Below are positions 15,894-24,473 of a DNA stretch of 64,000 nucleotides, piece by piece. The position numbers were made by a program, and so were the translations under genes. Positions within the stretch are counted from its first letter, which is position 1; each line of letters starts with the position of its first letter. A model generated the notes under the pieces. That model saw nothing but the letters and a program-made list of their open reading frames with translations. It had not been told where the DNA came from and made no database searches. The stretch is from the NCBI GenBank assembly GCA_035606915.1, contig DATNDU010000084.1:1-64000 (forward strand). The letters are read 5' to 3'. Source of the DNA: Roseiarcus sp035606915 (lineage in GTDB: Bacteria; Pseudomonadota; Alphaproteobacteria; Rhizobiales; Beijerinckiaceae).

Positions 15894-16642
15894 GCGCCGA
15901 CATCATCCTGCGCACCCGCGACGTCGCCAAACGCTTCGGCAAGCTCAATGCGCTGAACGGCGTCAGCGCCGAATTCCGGCGCAACGTCATCACCTCGATC
16001 ATCGGCCCCAACGGCGCCGGCAAGAGCACCTATTTCAATCTGCTGTGCGGCGCCCTGCAACCCTCCAGCGGCGCGATCGAATTCGAGGGGCGCGACGTCA
16101 CCGGCCTGGCGCAGCATCGTTTCGCGCATATGGGCATCGTCAAATCGTTTCAGATCACCACGGTGTTTCCCCAGCTCTCTACGCACGAGAACGTGCGGCT
16201 CGCCGCGCAAGCGATGGTCTCGACCTTCGACATGTGGCGGCCGCGCACGGCACTGAAAGCGCTGATCGAAAAGGCCGACCGTATCCTCGATCGCGTCGGC
16301 CTCGCTGATCGCCGTGACCGGCCGGCGGGCCTGCTGGCGCACGGCGAGCAGCGCGCGCTGGAGATCGGCGTCGCGCTGGCGAGCGAGCCTAAGCTGCTGT
16401 TGCTCGACGAGCCGACCGCCGGCATGAGCCCGCAGGAGACGCGCGAGGTGATGGACCTCATCGTCGGCCTCGCCGCCGAGCGCACAATCATCCTCGTCGA
16501 GCACAAGATGAAACTAGTGCTCGGCGTCAGCGAGCGGCTCATCGTGCTGCATCACGGCGAGTTGCTCGCCGAAGGCGCCCCTGACGACATCAAGCGCAAC
16601 GACATGGTCAAGCGAGTCTATCTCGGGCAAAGGAACCACTGA
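15890..16642 (+). CDS. ABC transporter ATP-binding protein, LivG type
   Basis: The 250-residue ATPase has Walker A GPNGAGKST at residues 39-47, a LivG-type signature written as LAHGEQRALEIG in place of LSGGQ, Walker B LLLLDEPTAGMSP, and the switch histidine in LVEHKM. The HGEQ variant is normal for this subfamily. It drives import together with the LivF-type ATPase encoded three bases downstream. Confidence 0.92.
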   Translation: MSADIILRTRDVAKRFGKLNALNGVSAEFRRNVITSIIGPNGAGKSTYFNLLCGALQPSSGAIEFEGRDVTGLAQHRFAHMGIVKSFQITTVFPQLSTHENVRLAAQAMVSTFDMWRPRTALKALIEKADRILDRVGLADRRDRPAGLLAHGEQRALEIGVALASEPKLLLLDEPTAGMSPQETREVMDLIVGLAAERTIILVEHKMKLVLGVSERLIVLHHGELLAEGAPDDIKRNDMVKRVYLGQRNH

Positions 16643-16645
16643 GCG

Positions 16646-17350
16646 ATGCTCAAGATCCGGGGCCTCGAAGCCTGGTACGGCGCCAGCCATGTGCTGCAGA
16701 AAATCGACATCGGGGTCGAGCGCGGCGAGATCGTCTGTCTGATCGGCCGCAACGGCGCCGGCAAGACGACGACGCTGAAGTCGGTGATGGGCCTGATCGA
16801 CAAGGTGCGCGGCAGCGTCATGTTTGAGGGCGAGGAGATGCTCGGCCTGCCGGCGCACGCCCGCTTTCATCGCGGCCTCGCCTTTGTTCCCGAGGAGCGG
16901 CGCATCGTCGCCGGGCTCGACGTGCGCGACAATCTGCGTCTCGGCCTCATCGCCTCGCCGCTCAAGCGCCGCGAGGCGGAGCTGATAAAAGAGGCCTCGA
17001 TGATCTTCCCGCGCCTGGCCGAGCGCATCGAGCAGACCGCCGTCACGCTGTCGGGCGGCGAACAGCAGATGCTCGCCATCGCGCGCGCCATGATCGCCCG
17101 CCCCAAGCTCATCATGCTCGACGAGCCGTCGGAAGGCATCATGCCGGTGCTGGTTGACGAGATGTTCGAGCTGTTCGGCCAACTGAAGGCGCACGGCGTC
17201 ACCATCCTGCTTGTCGAGCAGAATGTCGAACTCGCGCTCGCCATTGCCGACCGCGCGTATGTCATTGACCAGGGCGCCATCGTCCACCACGCCTCCGCGC
17301 AAGCCTTGCTGGCGGACGCCGAGATACAGGAGAAATATTGCGCGGTGTGA
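16646..17350 (+). CDS. ABC transporter ATP-binding protein, LivF type
   Basis: The 234-residue ATPase has Walker A GRNGAGKTT near residues 33-41, FVPEERRI, signature LSGGEQQMLAIARAM, Walker B LIMLDEPSEGIMP and LLVEQNVE. It is the shorter of the two ATPases and completes a five-gene HAAT-family importer. It lies three bases after the LivG-type gene, and 54 bases before the LLM monooxygenase gene, which is probably on the same transcript. Confidence 0.92.
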   Translation: MLKIRGLEAWYGASHVLQKIDIGVERGEIVCLIGRNGAGKTTTLKSVMGLIDKVRGSVMFEGEEMLGLPAHARFHRGLAFVPEERRIVAGLDVRDNLRLGLIASPLKRREAELIKEASMIFPRLAERIEQTAVTLSGGEQQMLAIARAMIARPKLIMLDEPSEGIMPVLVDEMFELFGQLKAHGVTILLVEQNVELALAIADRAYVIDQGAIVHHASAQALLADAEIQEKYCAV

Positions 17351-17404
17351 CGGCGACGCCCCCGCCAATCAACGACCCTTCGCGACAGGGAGACGCCACC
17401 GCCC

Positions 17405-18499
17405 ATGGAACTTGGATTTTTCACCATGCCGATCCACCCGCTCGGGCGGGACTGGCGCCAGACGCTGAAGGAGGATCAGGAAGCGTTCCTGCTCGCCGAG
17501 GCGCTTGGCTTCCGCGAGGCCTACGTCGGCGAGCATGTCACAGATCTGGCTGAGAACATCACCTCCTCGGCGATGTTCCTCGCCAGCCTCGCCGGCCGCA
17601 TCAAGACCATGCGGCTCGGCACCGGCACCGTAAACCTGCCCAACATTCACCCCGCGCATGTGGCCGGGCAGATCGCGATGCTCGACCACTTGCTCGACGG
17701 GCGGCTCAATTTCGGCGTCAGCCCCGGCGGGCTGCTTTCGGACGCGGAAATCTTCGGCAATCTCGACGCCGACCGCAACGCGATGTTTGTTGAGGCCATC
17801 GAGGCGATCCTGACGCTATGGACCAAGGAAGCGCCCTACGACATCGACGGCCCGACCTGGAAGATCTCGACCCGCCGCACGCTGAGCCCGGAAATCGGCC
17901 AGGGCATCGTCGCCAAGCCGTTGCAGAAGCCGCATCCGCCGATCGTCGTCACCGCGGTCGCGCCGTTCTCCAAGGGGGTCGCCGCCGCCGCGGCGCGCGG
18001 CTGGGACCCGATCTCGGCCAATTTCCTTTTGCCGAAATGGGTGGCGACGCATAAAACGAGCTACGAACAGGGATGTCGAAGCGGCGGCCGGCCGGTCGAT
18101 TTCGGCCATTGGCGCGTCGCCAAGAGCATTTTCGTCGCCGATACCAGCGAGATCGCGAGGGAATATGCACTCGGCCCCAACAGCCCCTATCGCCACTATT
18201 ACAAATCGCTGTTCACCAAGCTGGTGAACAACGGGCGCGGCAATCTGTTCAAGGAGGACCCTGCGATGCCGGACGAGGCGCTCGATTTCGAGCAGGTGTT
18301 CAACAAGCTCGCCATCTGCGGCGCGGCGGACGAGGTGGCGGAGAAGATTCTCGCTTTCCGCGAGCAGGTCGGCCCGTTCGGCGTGCTGCTCTACGCCGGC
18401 CATGATTGGCTCGATGCTGATCTTGCACGGCGCTCGATGACGCTGATGGCCGACGAGGTGGCGCCAAGGATCAACCGCGCCCTGGCGTCGGCGTCATGA
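17405..18499 (+). CDS. LLM class flavin-dependent monooxygenase
   Basis: The 364-residue protein has the bacterial-luciferase TIM-barrel pattern: MELGFFTMPIHP, LGFREAYVGEH, LGTGTVNLP with HPAHVAGQIAMLDHL, GRLNFGVSPGG, and KPLQKPHPPIVVTAVAP. It is close in layout to the enzymes often annotated as limonene 1,2-monooxygenase; members use FMNH2 or F420 and oxygen. Substrate specificity cannot be read from sequence. AGGGAGA precedes the ATG. Its last codons overlap the alpha/beta hydrolase start (ATGA), so product release by hydrolysis may be the next step. Confidence 0.88.
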   Translation: MELGFFTMPIHPLGRDWRQTLKEDQEAFLLAEALGFREAYVGEHVTDLAENITSSAMFLASLAGRIKTMRLGTGTVNLPNIHPAHVAGQIAMLDHLLDGRLNFGVSPGGLLSDAEIFGNLDADRNAMFVEAIEAILTLWTKEAPYDIDGPTWKISTRRTLSPEIGQGIVAKPLQKPHPPIVVTAVAPFSKGVAAAAARGWDPISANFLLPKWVATHKTSYEQGCRSGGRPVDFGHWRVAKSIFVADTSEIAREYALGPNSPYRHYYKSLFTKLVNNGRGNLFKEDPAMPDEALDFEQVFNKLAICGAADEVAEKILAFREQVGPFGVLLYAGHDWLDADLARRSMTLMADEVAPRINRALASAS

Positions 18500-19296
18500 G
18501 CGCGGTCCTGGTTGACGTCGGCGACGCCCGCCTCGCCTGCGACATTGCCGGCGAGCCCGGCCGGCCGTGGATCGCACTCTCCCATTCGCTCGGCGCCGAT
18601 CACGCGATGTGGGACGCCCAGATGGCGATGCTCACCCGCAGCCATCGCGTGCTGCGCTATGACACGCGCGGTCACGGGCGCAGCAGCCTCGGCGCTGAAC
18701 CGGTGACGATGGCGCGCCTTGTCGCCGACGTCGTCGCTTTGCTCGACCATTTCGCCATCGAACGCGCCGACGTGATGGGGCTGTCGCTCGGTGGCATGAC
18801 GGCGCTGGGGCTGGGCCTCGATCATCCGCAGCGGGTGCGACGCATCGTCTGCGCGGCGGCGCGCGCCGACACCGCACCGGCGGCCGCGGAGGCCTGGACC
18901 GTGCGCATCGCCGCCGTCGAGGCCGCAGGCATGGCGGCGGTTGTCGAGGCGACGCTGGAACGCTGGTTCACGTCCGCCTCGCGCACGCTGCGACCGCAGA
19001 GCGTCGATCGGGCGCGCGCCGCCTTCCTGGCCACGCCCGTCAACGGCTACGTCGCCTGCGCGCAGGCGATCAAGCATCTCGCCTACGGGCCTCGCCTGCC
19101 CTCTCTCGCGCCGCCGACGCTGTTCGTCGCCGGCAGCGCCGACGTCGGCGCGCCTGCCGAAGTCATGCGGAGCATGGCCGAGGCCGCGCCGCACGCAACT
19201 TTCGATATCGTTGCAGAGGCGGCCCATCTCATCAATATCGAGCAGCCGGAAGCCTTCGACGCTATCGTCTCCCGCTTCCTGGCCACCTCCGCATGA
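18496..19296 (+). CDS. Alpha/beta hydrolase (PcaD-like)
   Basis: The 266-residue cytoplasmic hydrolase has the nucleophile elbow GLSLGG with S97, the oxyanion region HSLGADHAMWD, YDTRGHGRS, and the catalytic histidine near residue 242 in EAAHLINIEQP. The overall pattern resembles 3-oxoadipate enol-lactone hydrolase and N-formylmaleamate deformylase. It overlaps the genes on both sides by ATGA and so is translationally coupled in a three-gene block with the LLM monooxygenase and the dehydrogenase. Confidence 0.85.
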   Translation: MSAVLVDVGDARLACDIAGEPGRPWIALSHSLGADHAMWDAQMAMLTRSHRVLRYDTRGHGRSSLGAEPVTMARLVADVVALLDHFAIERADVMGLSLGGMTALGLGLDHPQRVRRIVCAAARADTAPAAAEAWTVRIAAVEAAGMAAVVEATLERWFTSASRTLRPQSVDRARAAFLATPVNGYVACAQAIKHLAYGPRLPSLAPPTLFVAGSADVGAPAEVMRSMAEAAPHATFDIVAEAAHLINIEQPEAFDAIVSRFLATSA

Positions 19297-20198
19297 GCCC
19301 CCTAGCGTCGAGCGACACGCGCATCGGCCTGATCGGGCTCGGCATCATGGGCTCAGCCTATGCCGCCAACCTCATCAAACATGGTTTCTGCGTTTCCGGC
19401 CACGATGTCTCGACGCCGGCGCGCGAGCGGCTCGCCGCTGCGGGCGGCCGGGCACTGGGGACGGCGGCTGAGGTCGCCGCCGGCAACGATTGCCTCCTGC
19501 TCGCGCTGCCCTCGCCGGCGGCGCTCGATGCGGTGGCGCGCGAGATCGCGCCACACTTGCGCGAAGGCGCTGTCGTTTGTGAGATGGGCACATTCGCGCC
19601 CGAAGACAAAGAAGCGGCGCGCGCCGAAATCGAGGCCGCGCGCGCCTTGTTGCTCGACTGCCCGGTCAGCGGAACCGGCATGCAAGCGGCGACCGGCGAT
19701 CTCGTCATATATGCCAGCGGCGACGAGAACGCCTGCGCGCGCATGGCGCCGGTGTTCACGGCGCTGTCGCGCAAGGTTGTCTACGCCGGCGCGTTCGGCG
19801 CCGGCATGAAGCTCAAATGCGTCGCCAACCTTCTCGTGTCGGTGCATAATCTGGTGACGGCGGAAGCGATGCTGTTGGCTGAGCGCTGCGGCCTCGACCT
19901 TGGCATGACGCTAGACGCCATTGGCGAAGGCGCCGCCAATTCGCGCATCTGGGGGTTGAGAGGCCCGCTGATGGCGGCGGGTCGCTACGAGCCGGCGTCG
20001 ATGAAGCTCGAAGTCCATCTGAAGGACCTAGCGCTGATTAAGGCTTTCGCGCAATCCGTCGGCGCGCCAACGCCGCTGCTCGACGCCAGCGCGCCGTTCT
20101 ACCATGGCGCGGTCGCCGAGGGGCGCGGCCGCCAGGACACGGCGGCGCTTTATGAGACGCTGAAGACGCTCGCTATGGCGCCGTCGAAGGGGCCTTGA
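19293..20198 (+). CDS. NAD(P)-dependent beta-hydroxyacid dehydrogenase
   Basis: The 301-residue protein belongs to the 3-hydroxyisobutyrate dehydrogenase family: IGLIGLGIMGSAYAANL for the dinucleotide, the substrate motif LLDCPVSGTGMQAATGDL, and the catalytic lysine in MKLKCVANLL. It would oxidise a beta-hydroxy acid or reduce a semialdehyde at the end of the pathway. It is the last gene of the coupled block; a 142-base gap follows before the epimerase. Confidence 0.87.
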   Translation: MSPLASSDTRIGLIGLGIMGSAYAANLIKHGFCVSGHDVSTPARERLAAAGGRALGTAAEVAAGNDCLLLALPSPAALDAVAREIAPHLREGAVVCEMGTFAPEDKEAARAEIEAARALLLDCPVSGTGMQAATGDLVIYASGDENACARMAPVFTALSRKVVYAGAFGAGMKLKCVANLLVSVHNLVTAEAMLLAERCGLDLGMTLDAIGEGAANSRIWGLRGPLMAAGRYEPASMKLEVHLKDLALIKAFAQSVGAPTPLLDASAPFYHGAVAEGRGRQDTAALYETLKTLAMAPSKGP

Positions 20199-20340
20199 GC
20201 AAGGCTTCGAAAGCGACCAAGGCGCTTTGCCTGGCCCCGTCCGCATCTTGCGCCGGACGCCGCCGCGCTTCAATCTGCCGGGCGCCTCGGGATGAGCGCC
20301 GGGGGCGAAGCGATCACCAATTGTCGGACCGGAGGCGTAG

Positions 20341-21207
20341 ATGAAATTTGGCATATACTATCCCTATTGGGAGCAGGAATGGAGCGCCGATTGCCTGAAA
20401 TATGTCGATAAGGCGGCCCGGCTCGGCTTCGACATCCTCGAAATCGCCGCCCAGCCCCTCAACGGCTACAGCGCCTCGCACATCGCCGACATCGCCCGCG
20501 CCGCCAAGGCGAACGGCGTCGCGCTGACCGCCGGCCTCGGCCCGTCGCCGCAAAAGAACCTGTCGTCGCCGGACCCGGCGATCCGCAGCGCCGGCCGCGC
20601 CTTTTTCGAAGCGACGCTGATCAATCTCGAAAAGCTCGGCGCTGATGTCATCGGCGGCGCGCTGCATTCCTATTGGCCGATCGACTATTCCAAACCCGTC
20701 GACAAGCCGGGCGACCGCGCGCGCGGCCTCGAAGGCATCGCCGGCCTCGCCGATTTCGCGGCGAACTGCGGCGTCAGCCTCTGCCTGGAGGTGCTGAACC
20801 GGTTCGAAAACCATGTGCTCAACACCGCGGAAGAGGGCGTCGCCTTCGTGCGCGAGGTTGGCAAGCCCAACGTCAAGGTGATGCTCGACACCTTCCATAT
20901 GAACATCGAGGAGGACAGTTTCGGCCAGGCGATCCGCGCCGCCGGGCCGCTGCTCGGCCATTTCCACACCGGCGAGGCCAACCGCAAGGTGCCCGGCAAG
21001 GGCCGGCTGCCGTGGAGCGAGATCGGCGCGGCGCTGCGCGAGATCGGCTACGACGGCGCGGTGGTGATGGAACCGTTCGTCAAGATGGGCGGCTCGGTCG
21101 GGCGCGACATCAAGGTCTGGCGCGATCTCAGCGACGGCGCCGACGAGGCCAAGCTCGACGAGACGGCGCGCCAGGGCCTCGCATTCTCCCGCTTCACGCT
21201 CGGCTGA
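20341..21207 (+). CDS. dpe: D-allulose (D-psicose) 3-epimerase
   Basis: The 288-residue protein matches the Agrobacterium D-psicose 3-epimerase closely along its whole length as I recall it, including GIYYPYWEQEWSA, ALHSYWPIDYS, VMLDTFHMNIEEDSFG and VVMEPFVKMGG. The four metal ligands are E150, D183, H209 and E244. It interconverts ketohexoses such as fructose and allulose at C3 using Mn or Co. CGGAGGCG precedes the ATG. The 142-base gap suggests a separate promoter from the catabolic block. No sugar transporter or kinase is next to it, so its substrate here may differ. Confidence 0.85.
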   Translation: MKFGIYYPYWEQEWSADCLKYVDKAARLGFDILEIAAQPLNGYSASHIADIARAAKANGVALTAGLGPSPQKNLSSPDPAIRSAGRAFFEATLINLEKLGADVIGGALHSYWPIDYSKPVDKPGDRARGLEGIAGLADFAANCGVSLCLEVLNRFENHVLNTAEEGVAFVREVGKPNVKVMLDTFHMNIEEDSFGQAIRAAGPLLGHFHTGEANRKVPGKGRLPWSEIGAALREIGYDGAVVMEPFVKMGGSVGRDIKVWRDLSDGADEAKLDETARQGLAFSRFTLG

Positions 21208-21211
21208 AGTG

Positions 21212-21751
21212 TCACACGTGCAGGATCGCCTGCCGTTCGCGCAAAGTCCGCGCCAGGCTCTTGAAGCCGGCCTCGACGTCGGCGGCGCGGGCCAGCAACG
21301 CCTCGCCGTCCGCGTCCTCCACCAGCACGCGCAGCGTCTCGGCGCGGCCGACGAGCCCGAGGTCGCATTGCAACAGGCGGTGCAACGTCTCAGCCTCGCG
21401 CCGGTAGCGGTTGGTCATGTGGTCCGCCTCGGGGACGGGATGGGAGCGGATTTGCCCCTCCAGCGCGCCGATGTCGCGCGACATCGCCTCCAGCCGCCGC
21501 GCCGCCTCGGTGATCTCAGGCTCGGGTCGCGGCTTCTCGCGCGTCGGCGGCGGGATATGTGTGCGCCGCCAAGTGCCCTCGGCGCGCTCCACCGCATCGC
21601 GCGCTTGGCCCAGCAGCCAGCCGACTTTGGCGCGCACCGTCAAGTCGTCGGCGCGAAGGTTGTTCTCCAGGCGATAGAAATTATAGCCCCAGCCATAAAA
21701 CAGGTTGACGGCGATCTTTTCCAATGTCGCGAAATCGTCGAAGTCGGTCAC
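21212..21751 (-). CDS. Uncharacterised 179-residue helical protein
   Basis: I do not recognise a family. The N-terminal third is hydrophobic-aromatic (LFYGWGYNFYRLENNL), the middle has a proline-rich segment (PPPTREKPRPEP), and the rest is predicted helical with many charged residues. There is no signal peptide. The GTG start at 21751 overlaps the stop of the SPFH gene as GTGA, so the two are co-translated and may act together. It is convergent with the epimerase gene, ending four bases from it. Confidence 0.7.
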   Translation of the reverse strand: MTDFDDFATLEKIAVNLFYGWGYNFYRLENNLRADDLTVRAKVGWLLGQARDAVERAEGTWRRTHIPPPTREKPRPEPEITEAARRLEAMSRDIGALEGQIRSHPVPEADHMTNRYRREAETLHRLLQCDLGLVGRAETLRVLVEDADGEALLARAADVEAGFKSLARTLRERQAILHV

Positions 21752-22584
21752 TTGCCAAGCCCTGTTTCGTCGGTGACGTTGTAGAAGCCGACCGGCGGTT
21801 GGCCGCCGATCGCGAACGGCGCGCCGACGGCGGCGTTGGGCGCCGAGACCAGGCCCTTCTCCGCCATCTTGAAGGCGAGATAATAGCGCACCGACTCGAT
21901 CGGCGTCAGCCCCAGCGCCTGCAACGAGATCAGTTCGCGCATGCGCTCGTCGCGCGGCAGCACCAACACCTTGAGGTCATTAAGCATGATGCCATAGACG
22001 CGCAGGAATTCGGAGAGATGGGCTTTCACCGCCTCGCGCAATTCGCCGATATGGGCGTTGATGTCTTCGAGCTTGGTCACCTGCACGATCTGGTTGATCG
22101 CCTGCTCGATCGCCGGCCCGGCGTAATCGGCGACTTCCTTGGTGTCGATTTTCTGGCCGTTGAACGGCAGATGGGTGATGAGATCGAGCGCCGCCTCCCG
22201 CGCGTCGACATGGATGTAATAGTCGACCTGGTAGGAGACCTCCGCCATCTCCCGGCTGGTGGCGATGCCGCGATTGCTGACCAGCAGCTTCGACCGGTTG
22301 ATATAGATGACCTCGTAGACCCAGGGCGAAGCGCCGCCGAAGAAGCCCTGCACGATCGAGCCGACGAGCGGCTTGTCGGGCGTCGTCAGCGCATATTGCC
22401 CGGTCTCGTAGACATTGAGCACCGCGCCGCGCGATTTCAGCACGCAGAAGTGGTTGCTCTCCACCGTCAGCAGCGAGCCGGAGACGATGCTCTCGTCGAC
22501 CAGCTTGACGGCGATGTTCTTTGTGCCGAGCATGTCGGAGCCGTCGCGCTCCAAAGCGGTGATGACTTGGCGAGTGATGGCCAT
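21748..22584 (-). CDS. SPFH/band-7 domain protein without membrane anchor
   Basis: The 278-residue protein begins MAITRQVITALERDG and shows SPFH features: LVDESIVSGSLLTVESNHFCVLKSRGAVLNVYETGQYALTTPDKPL, then YQVDYYIHV and a helical stretch ending RDERMRELISLQALGLTPIESVRYYLAFKMAEKG. Unlike stomatins it lacks an N-terminal transmembrane helix. Related proteins form membrane-associated or cytoplasmic scaffolds. The ATG at 22584 has GGAAGGAA upstream. It is coupled to the unknown 179-residue gene. Function is not predictable beyond scaffolding. Confidence 0.75.
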   Translation of the reverse strand: MAITRQVITALERDGSDMLGTKNIAVKLVDESIVSGSLLTVESNHFCVLKSRGAVLNVYETGQYALTTPDKPLVGSIVQGFFGGASPWVYEVIYINRSKLLVSNRGIATSREMAEVSYQVDYYIHVDAREAALDLITHLPFNGQKIDTKEVADYAGPAIEQAINQIVQVTKLEDINAHIGELREAVKAHLSEFLRVYGIMLNDLKVLVLPRDERMRELISLQALGLTPIESVRYYLAFKMAEKGLVSAPNAAVGAPFAIGGQPPVGFYNVTDETGLGK

Positions 22585-22751
22585 AAGGGTTCCTTCCGCG
22601 AAACCCGCCAAGATTACAGCTATTCCACGCCGCCGATAGCGTATTTGCGCGCGCCATCGCCAGTCCATGCCAAAATCAGGCCCCGCCCGCGCCATTACGT
22701 CTGACGTGGGCGATTGTCAGACGCGGCGGCTTGGGTCTATCGTTTGCAACA

Positions 22752-22945
22752 CGAGGCGCCGGGGCGGATTCGTCCGCCAAGGAGAATTGGGAAGCCGGAA
22801 CTGAGCCGGCGCTGCCCCCGCAACGGTGTGAGAGTCGACTTCAAAAAGAGTCAATGCCGGACACAAGCCACTGGGCCGACGAGGCCTCGGGAAGGCGTCC
22901 GGCCCGGCCTTGCAAGGGCCGCTCTCAAGCCCGGAAACCAACCTC
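22752..22945 (+). promoter_or_regulatory. Cobalamin riboswitch
   Basis: The leader shows the conserved cobalamin-aptamer blocks in order and spacing: GAATTGGGAA near 22784-22793, GCTGCCCCCGCAACGGT at 22811-22827, AGCCACTGG at 22866-22874, GGGAAGGC at 22889-22896 and the closing CCGGAAACCAACC near 22931-22943. The B12 box and the GCCACTG core are diagnostic. It lies about 95 bases upstream of the Rieske oxygenase start and in the same direction, so it should lower that gene's expression when cobalamin is abundant. Exact ends were set by eye. Confidence 0.88.
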
Positions 22946-23041
22946 GTCAAATACGCCACGGGAATCGCGGAGGGCGATCAGGGCGCCGCACAGGCGCGCC
23001 TTGTTTCGCCCCGCCGCGTTCCCCAACTCGACGAGGAGCCT

Positions 23042-24283
23042 ATGCGCGCGCAGGAAAACGCCATCGCCTTACTGAAAAGCCGCCGGCCCGGCTACACGCT
23101 ACCGCGCGCCTTCTATGTCGATCCCGAGACCTACCAATTCGACCTCGACCACATCTTCTACGCACAGTGGCTGTTCATCGGCCACGATTGCGAGTTGACG
23201 CGGCCGGGCGACTACATCACGGCGCAGATCGGCGACTATCCGATCCTCATCGTGCGCGGGCGCGACGGGGCGTTGCGCGCCTTTCACAATAGCTGCCGCC
23301 ATCGCGGCTCGCGCATCTGTTCGGCCGCCAAAGGCTCCTCGGTCAGGCTCGTCTGCCCCTATCACAACTGGAGTTACGATCTCGACGGCCGGCTGTTGTT
23401 CGCCCGCGATATGGCCAAGCCGTTCGATCCCAAGGCGCTCGGCCTGAAGCCGATCGCCTGCGAGACCGCGGCCGGCTATGTCTGGATCTGCCTCAGCGCC
23501 GAGCCGCCGGATTTCGCGCCCTTCCGCAAGGCGATGACGCCTTATTTCGGCCCGCACGCGATCGACCGCGCCAAGGTCGCCTTCGAGAGCACGATCGTCG
23601 AGAACGGCAACTGGAAGCTCGTCTGGGAGAACAACCGCGAGTGCTACCATTGCACGCCGAACCATCCCGAGCTTTGCCACACCTTCCCCGAGGCGGCGGC
23701 GATTTCCGGCGTCACCGGCGCGGCCGAGGACCCGATGATCGGCGGGCATTGGGCACGCCTGGAGGCCGCCGGCCTGTCGAGCGGCTTCGCCATCGCCGAC
23801 GACGGGCAATACCGAATGACCCGCATGCCGCTGATCGGCGACGCGACGAGCTTCACGATCTCCGGCGCCGACGCCGTCGCCAAGCCGCTGTCGCCCGAGA
23901 TCACGGCCTCGTCCATCGGCTCGCTGCTGACGTTTCACTATCCGTCGATGTGGAACCACGTACTCGGCGACCACGCCGTCTCGTTCCGTGTGCTGCCCTT
24001 GGGACCGAAGCAGACGCAGGTCACCACGCGCTGGCTCGTCAACGCCGAGGCGGTCGAGGGCGTCGATTATTCGCTGGAGACCCTGACCGAGGTTTGGAAC
24101 GCCACCAACAACCAGGACCGCCGCATCGTCGAGGAGAACCAACTCGGCGTCTCCTCGCCGGCCTTCGAGCCGGGGCCGTACAACCCCATTCACGAAGGCG
24201 GCGTCATCCAGTTCGTCAACTGGTACGCGGCGACGATGGAACGCTCGCTGGCCGGCCGTGACGCGCGCTCGGCGGTGGCCTGA
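23042..24283 (+). CDS. Rieske non-heme iron oxygenase alpha subunit (GbcA-like demethylase)
   Basis: The 413-residue protein has a Rieske [2Fe-2S] domain with C85, H87, C105 and H108 (CRHRG and CPYHNW) and a mononuclear iron site with H203 and H208 in ECYHCTPNHPEL and the likely third ligand in NNQDRR. The pattern matches the glycine-betaine/proline-betaine demethylase branch rather than ring dioxygenases. It needs a reductase partner, which is not seen nearby. GACGAGGAG precedes the ATG at 23042; a longer frame from 22910 would start inside the riboswitch. It is the only gene directly under the cobalamin riboswitch. Confidence 0.85.
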   Translation: MRAQENAIALLKSRRPGYTLPRAFYVDPETYQFDLDHIFYAQWLFIGHDCELTRPGDYITAQIGDYPILIVRGRDGALRAFHNSCRHRGSRICSAAKGSSVRLVCPYHNWSYDLDGRLLFARDMAKPFDPKALGLKPIACETAAGYVWICLSAEPPDFAPFRKAMTPYFGPHAIDRAKVAFESTIVENGNWKLVWENNRECYHCTPNHPELCHTFPEAAAISGVTGAAEDPMIGGHWARLEAAGLSSGFAIADDGQYRMTRMPLIGDATSFTISGADAVAKPLSPEITASSIGSLLTFHYPSMWNHVLGDHAVSFRVLPLGPKQTQVTTRWLVNAEAVEGVDYSLETLTEVWNATNNQDRRIVEENQLGVSSPAFEPGPYNPIHEGGVIQFVNWYAATMERSLAGRDARSAVA

Positions 24284-24403
24284 GCGCCGCGGCGGGGCTA
24301 GCCAAATCATCGGCGGAAATTTGCTTTCCCGAGCGCCCGCCGCGCCGTCGTTTTGCGCGATAACCAAAGGACAGGATTTCGGTTGCGCGCACTCGATCCT
24401 TCT

Positions 24404-24422
24404 CCTTAAAGGTTTTTTAAGG
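24404..24422. repeat. Small inverted repeat upstream of the DUF2865 gene
   Basis: CCTTAAA (24404-24410) and TTTAAGG (24416-24422) form a 7-base dyad about 50 bases before the DUF2865 start. It could be an operator or promoter element; nothing identifies a binder. Confidence 0.3.
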
Positions 24423-24473
24423 AACGGCGGATGGCGGCCGGCGCTCCTCGGTTCACGCTTGAGGAGTAAGGTC

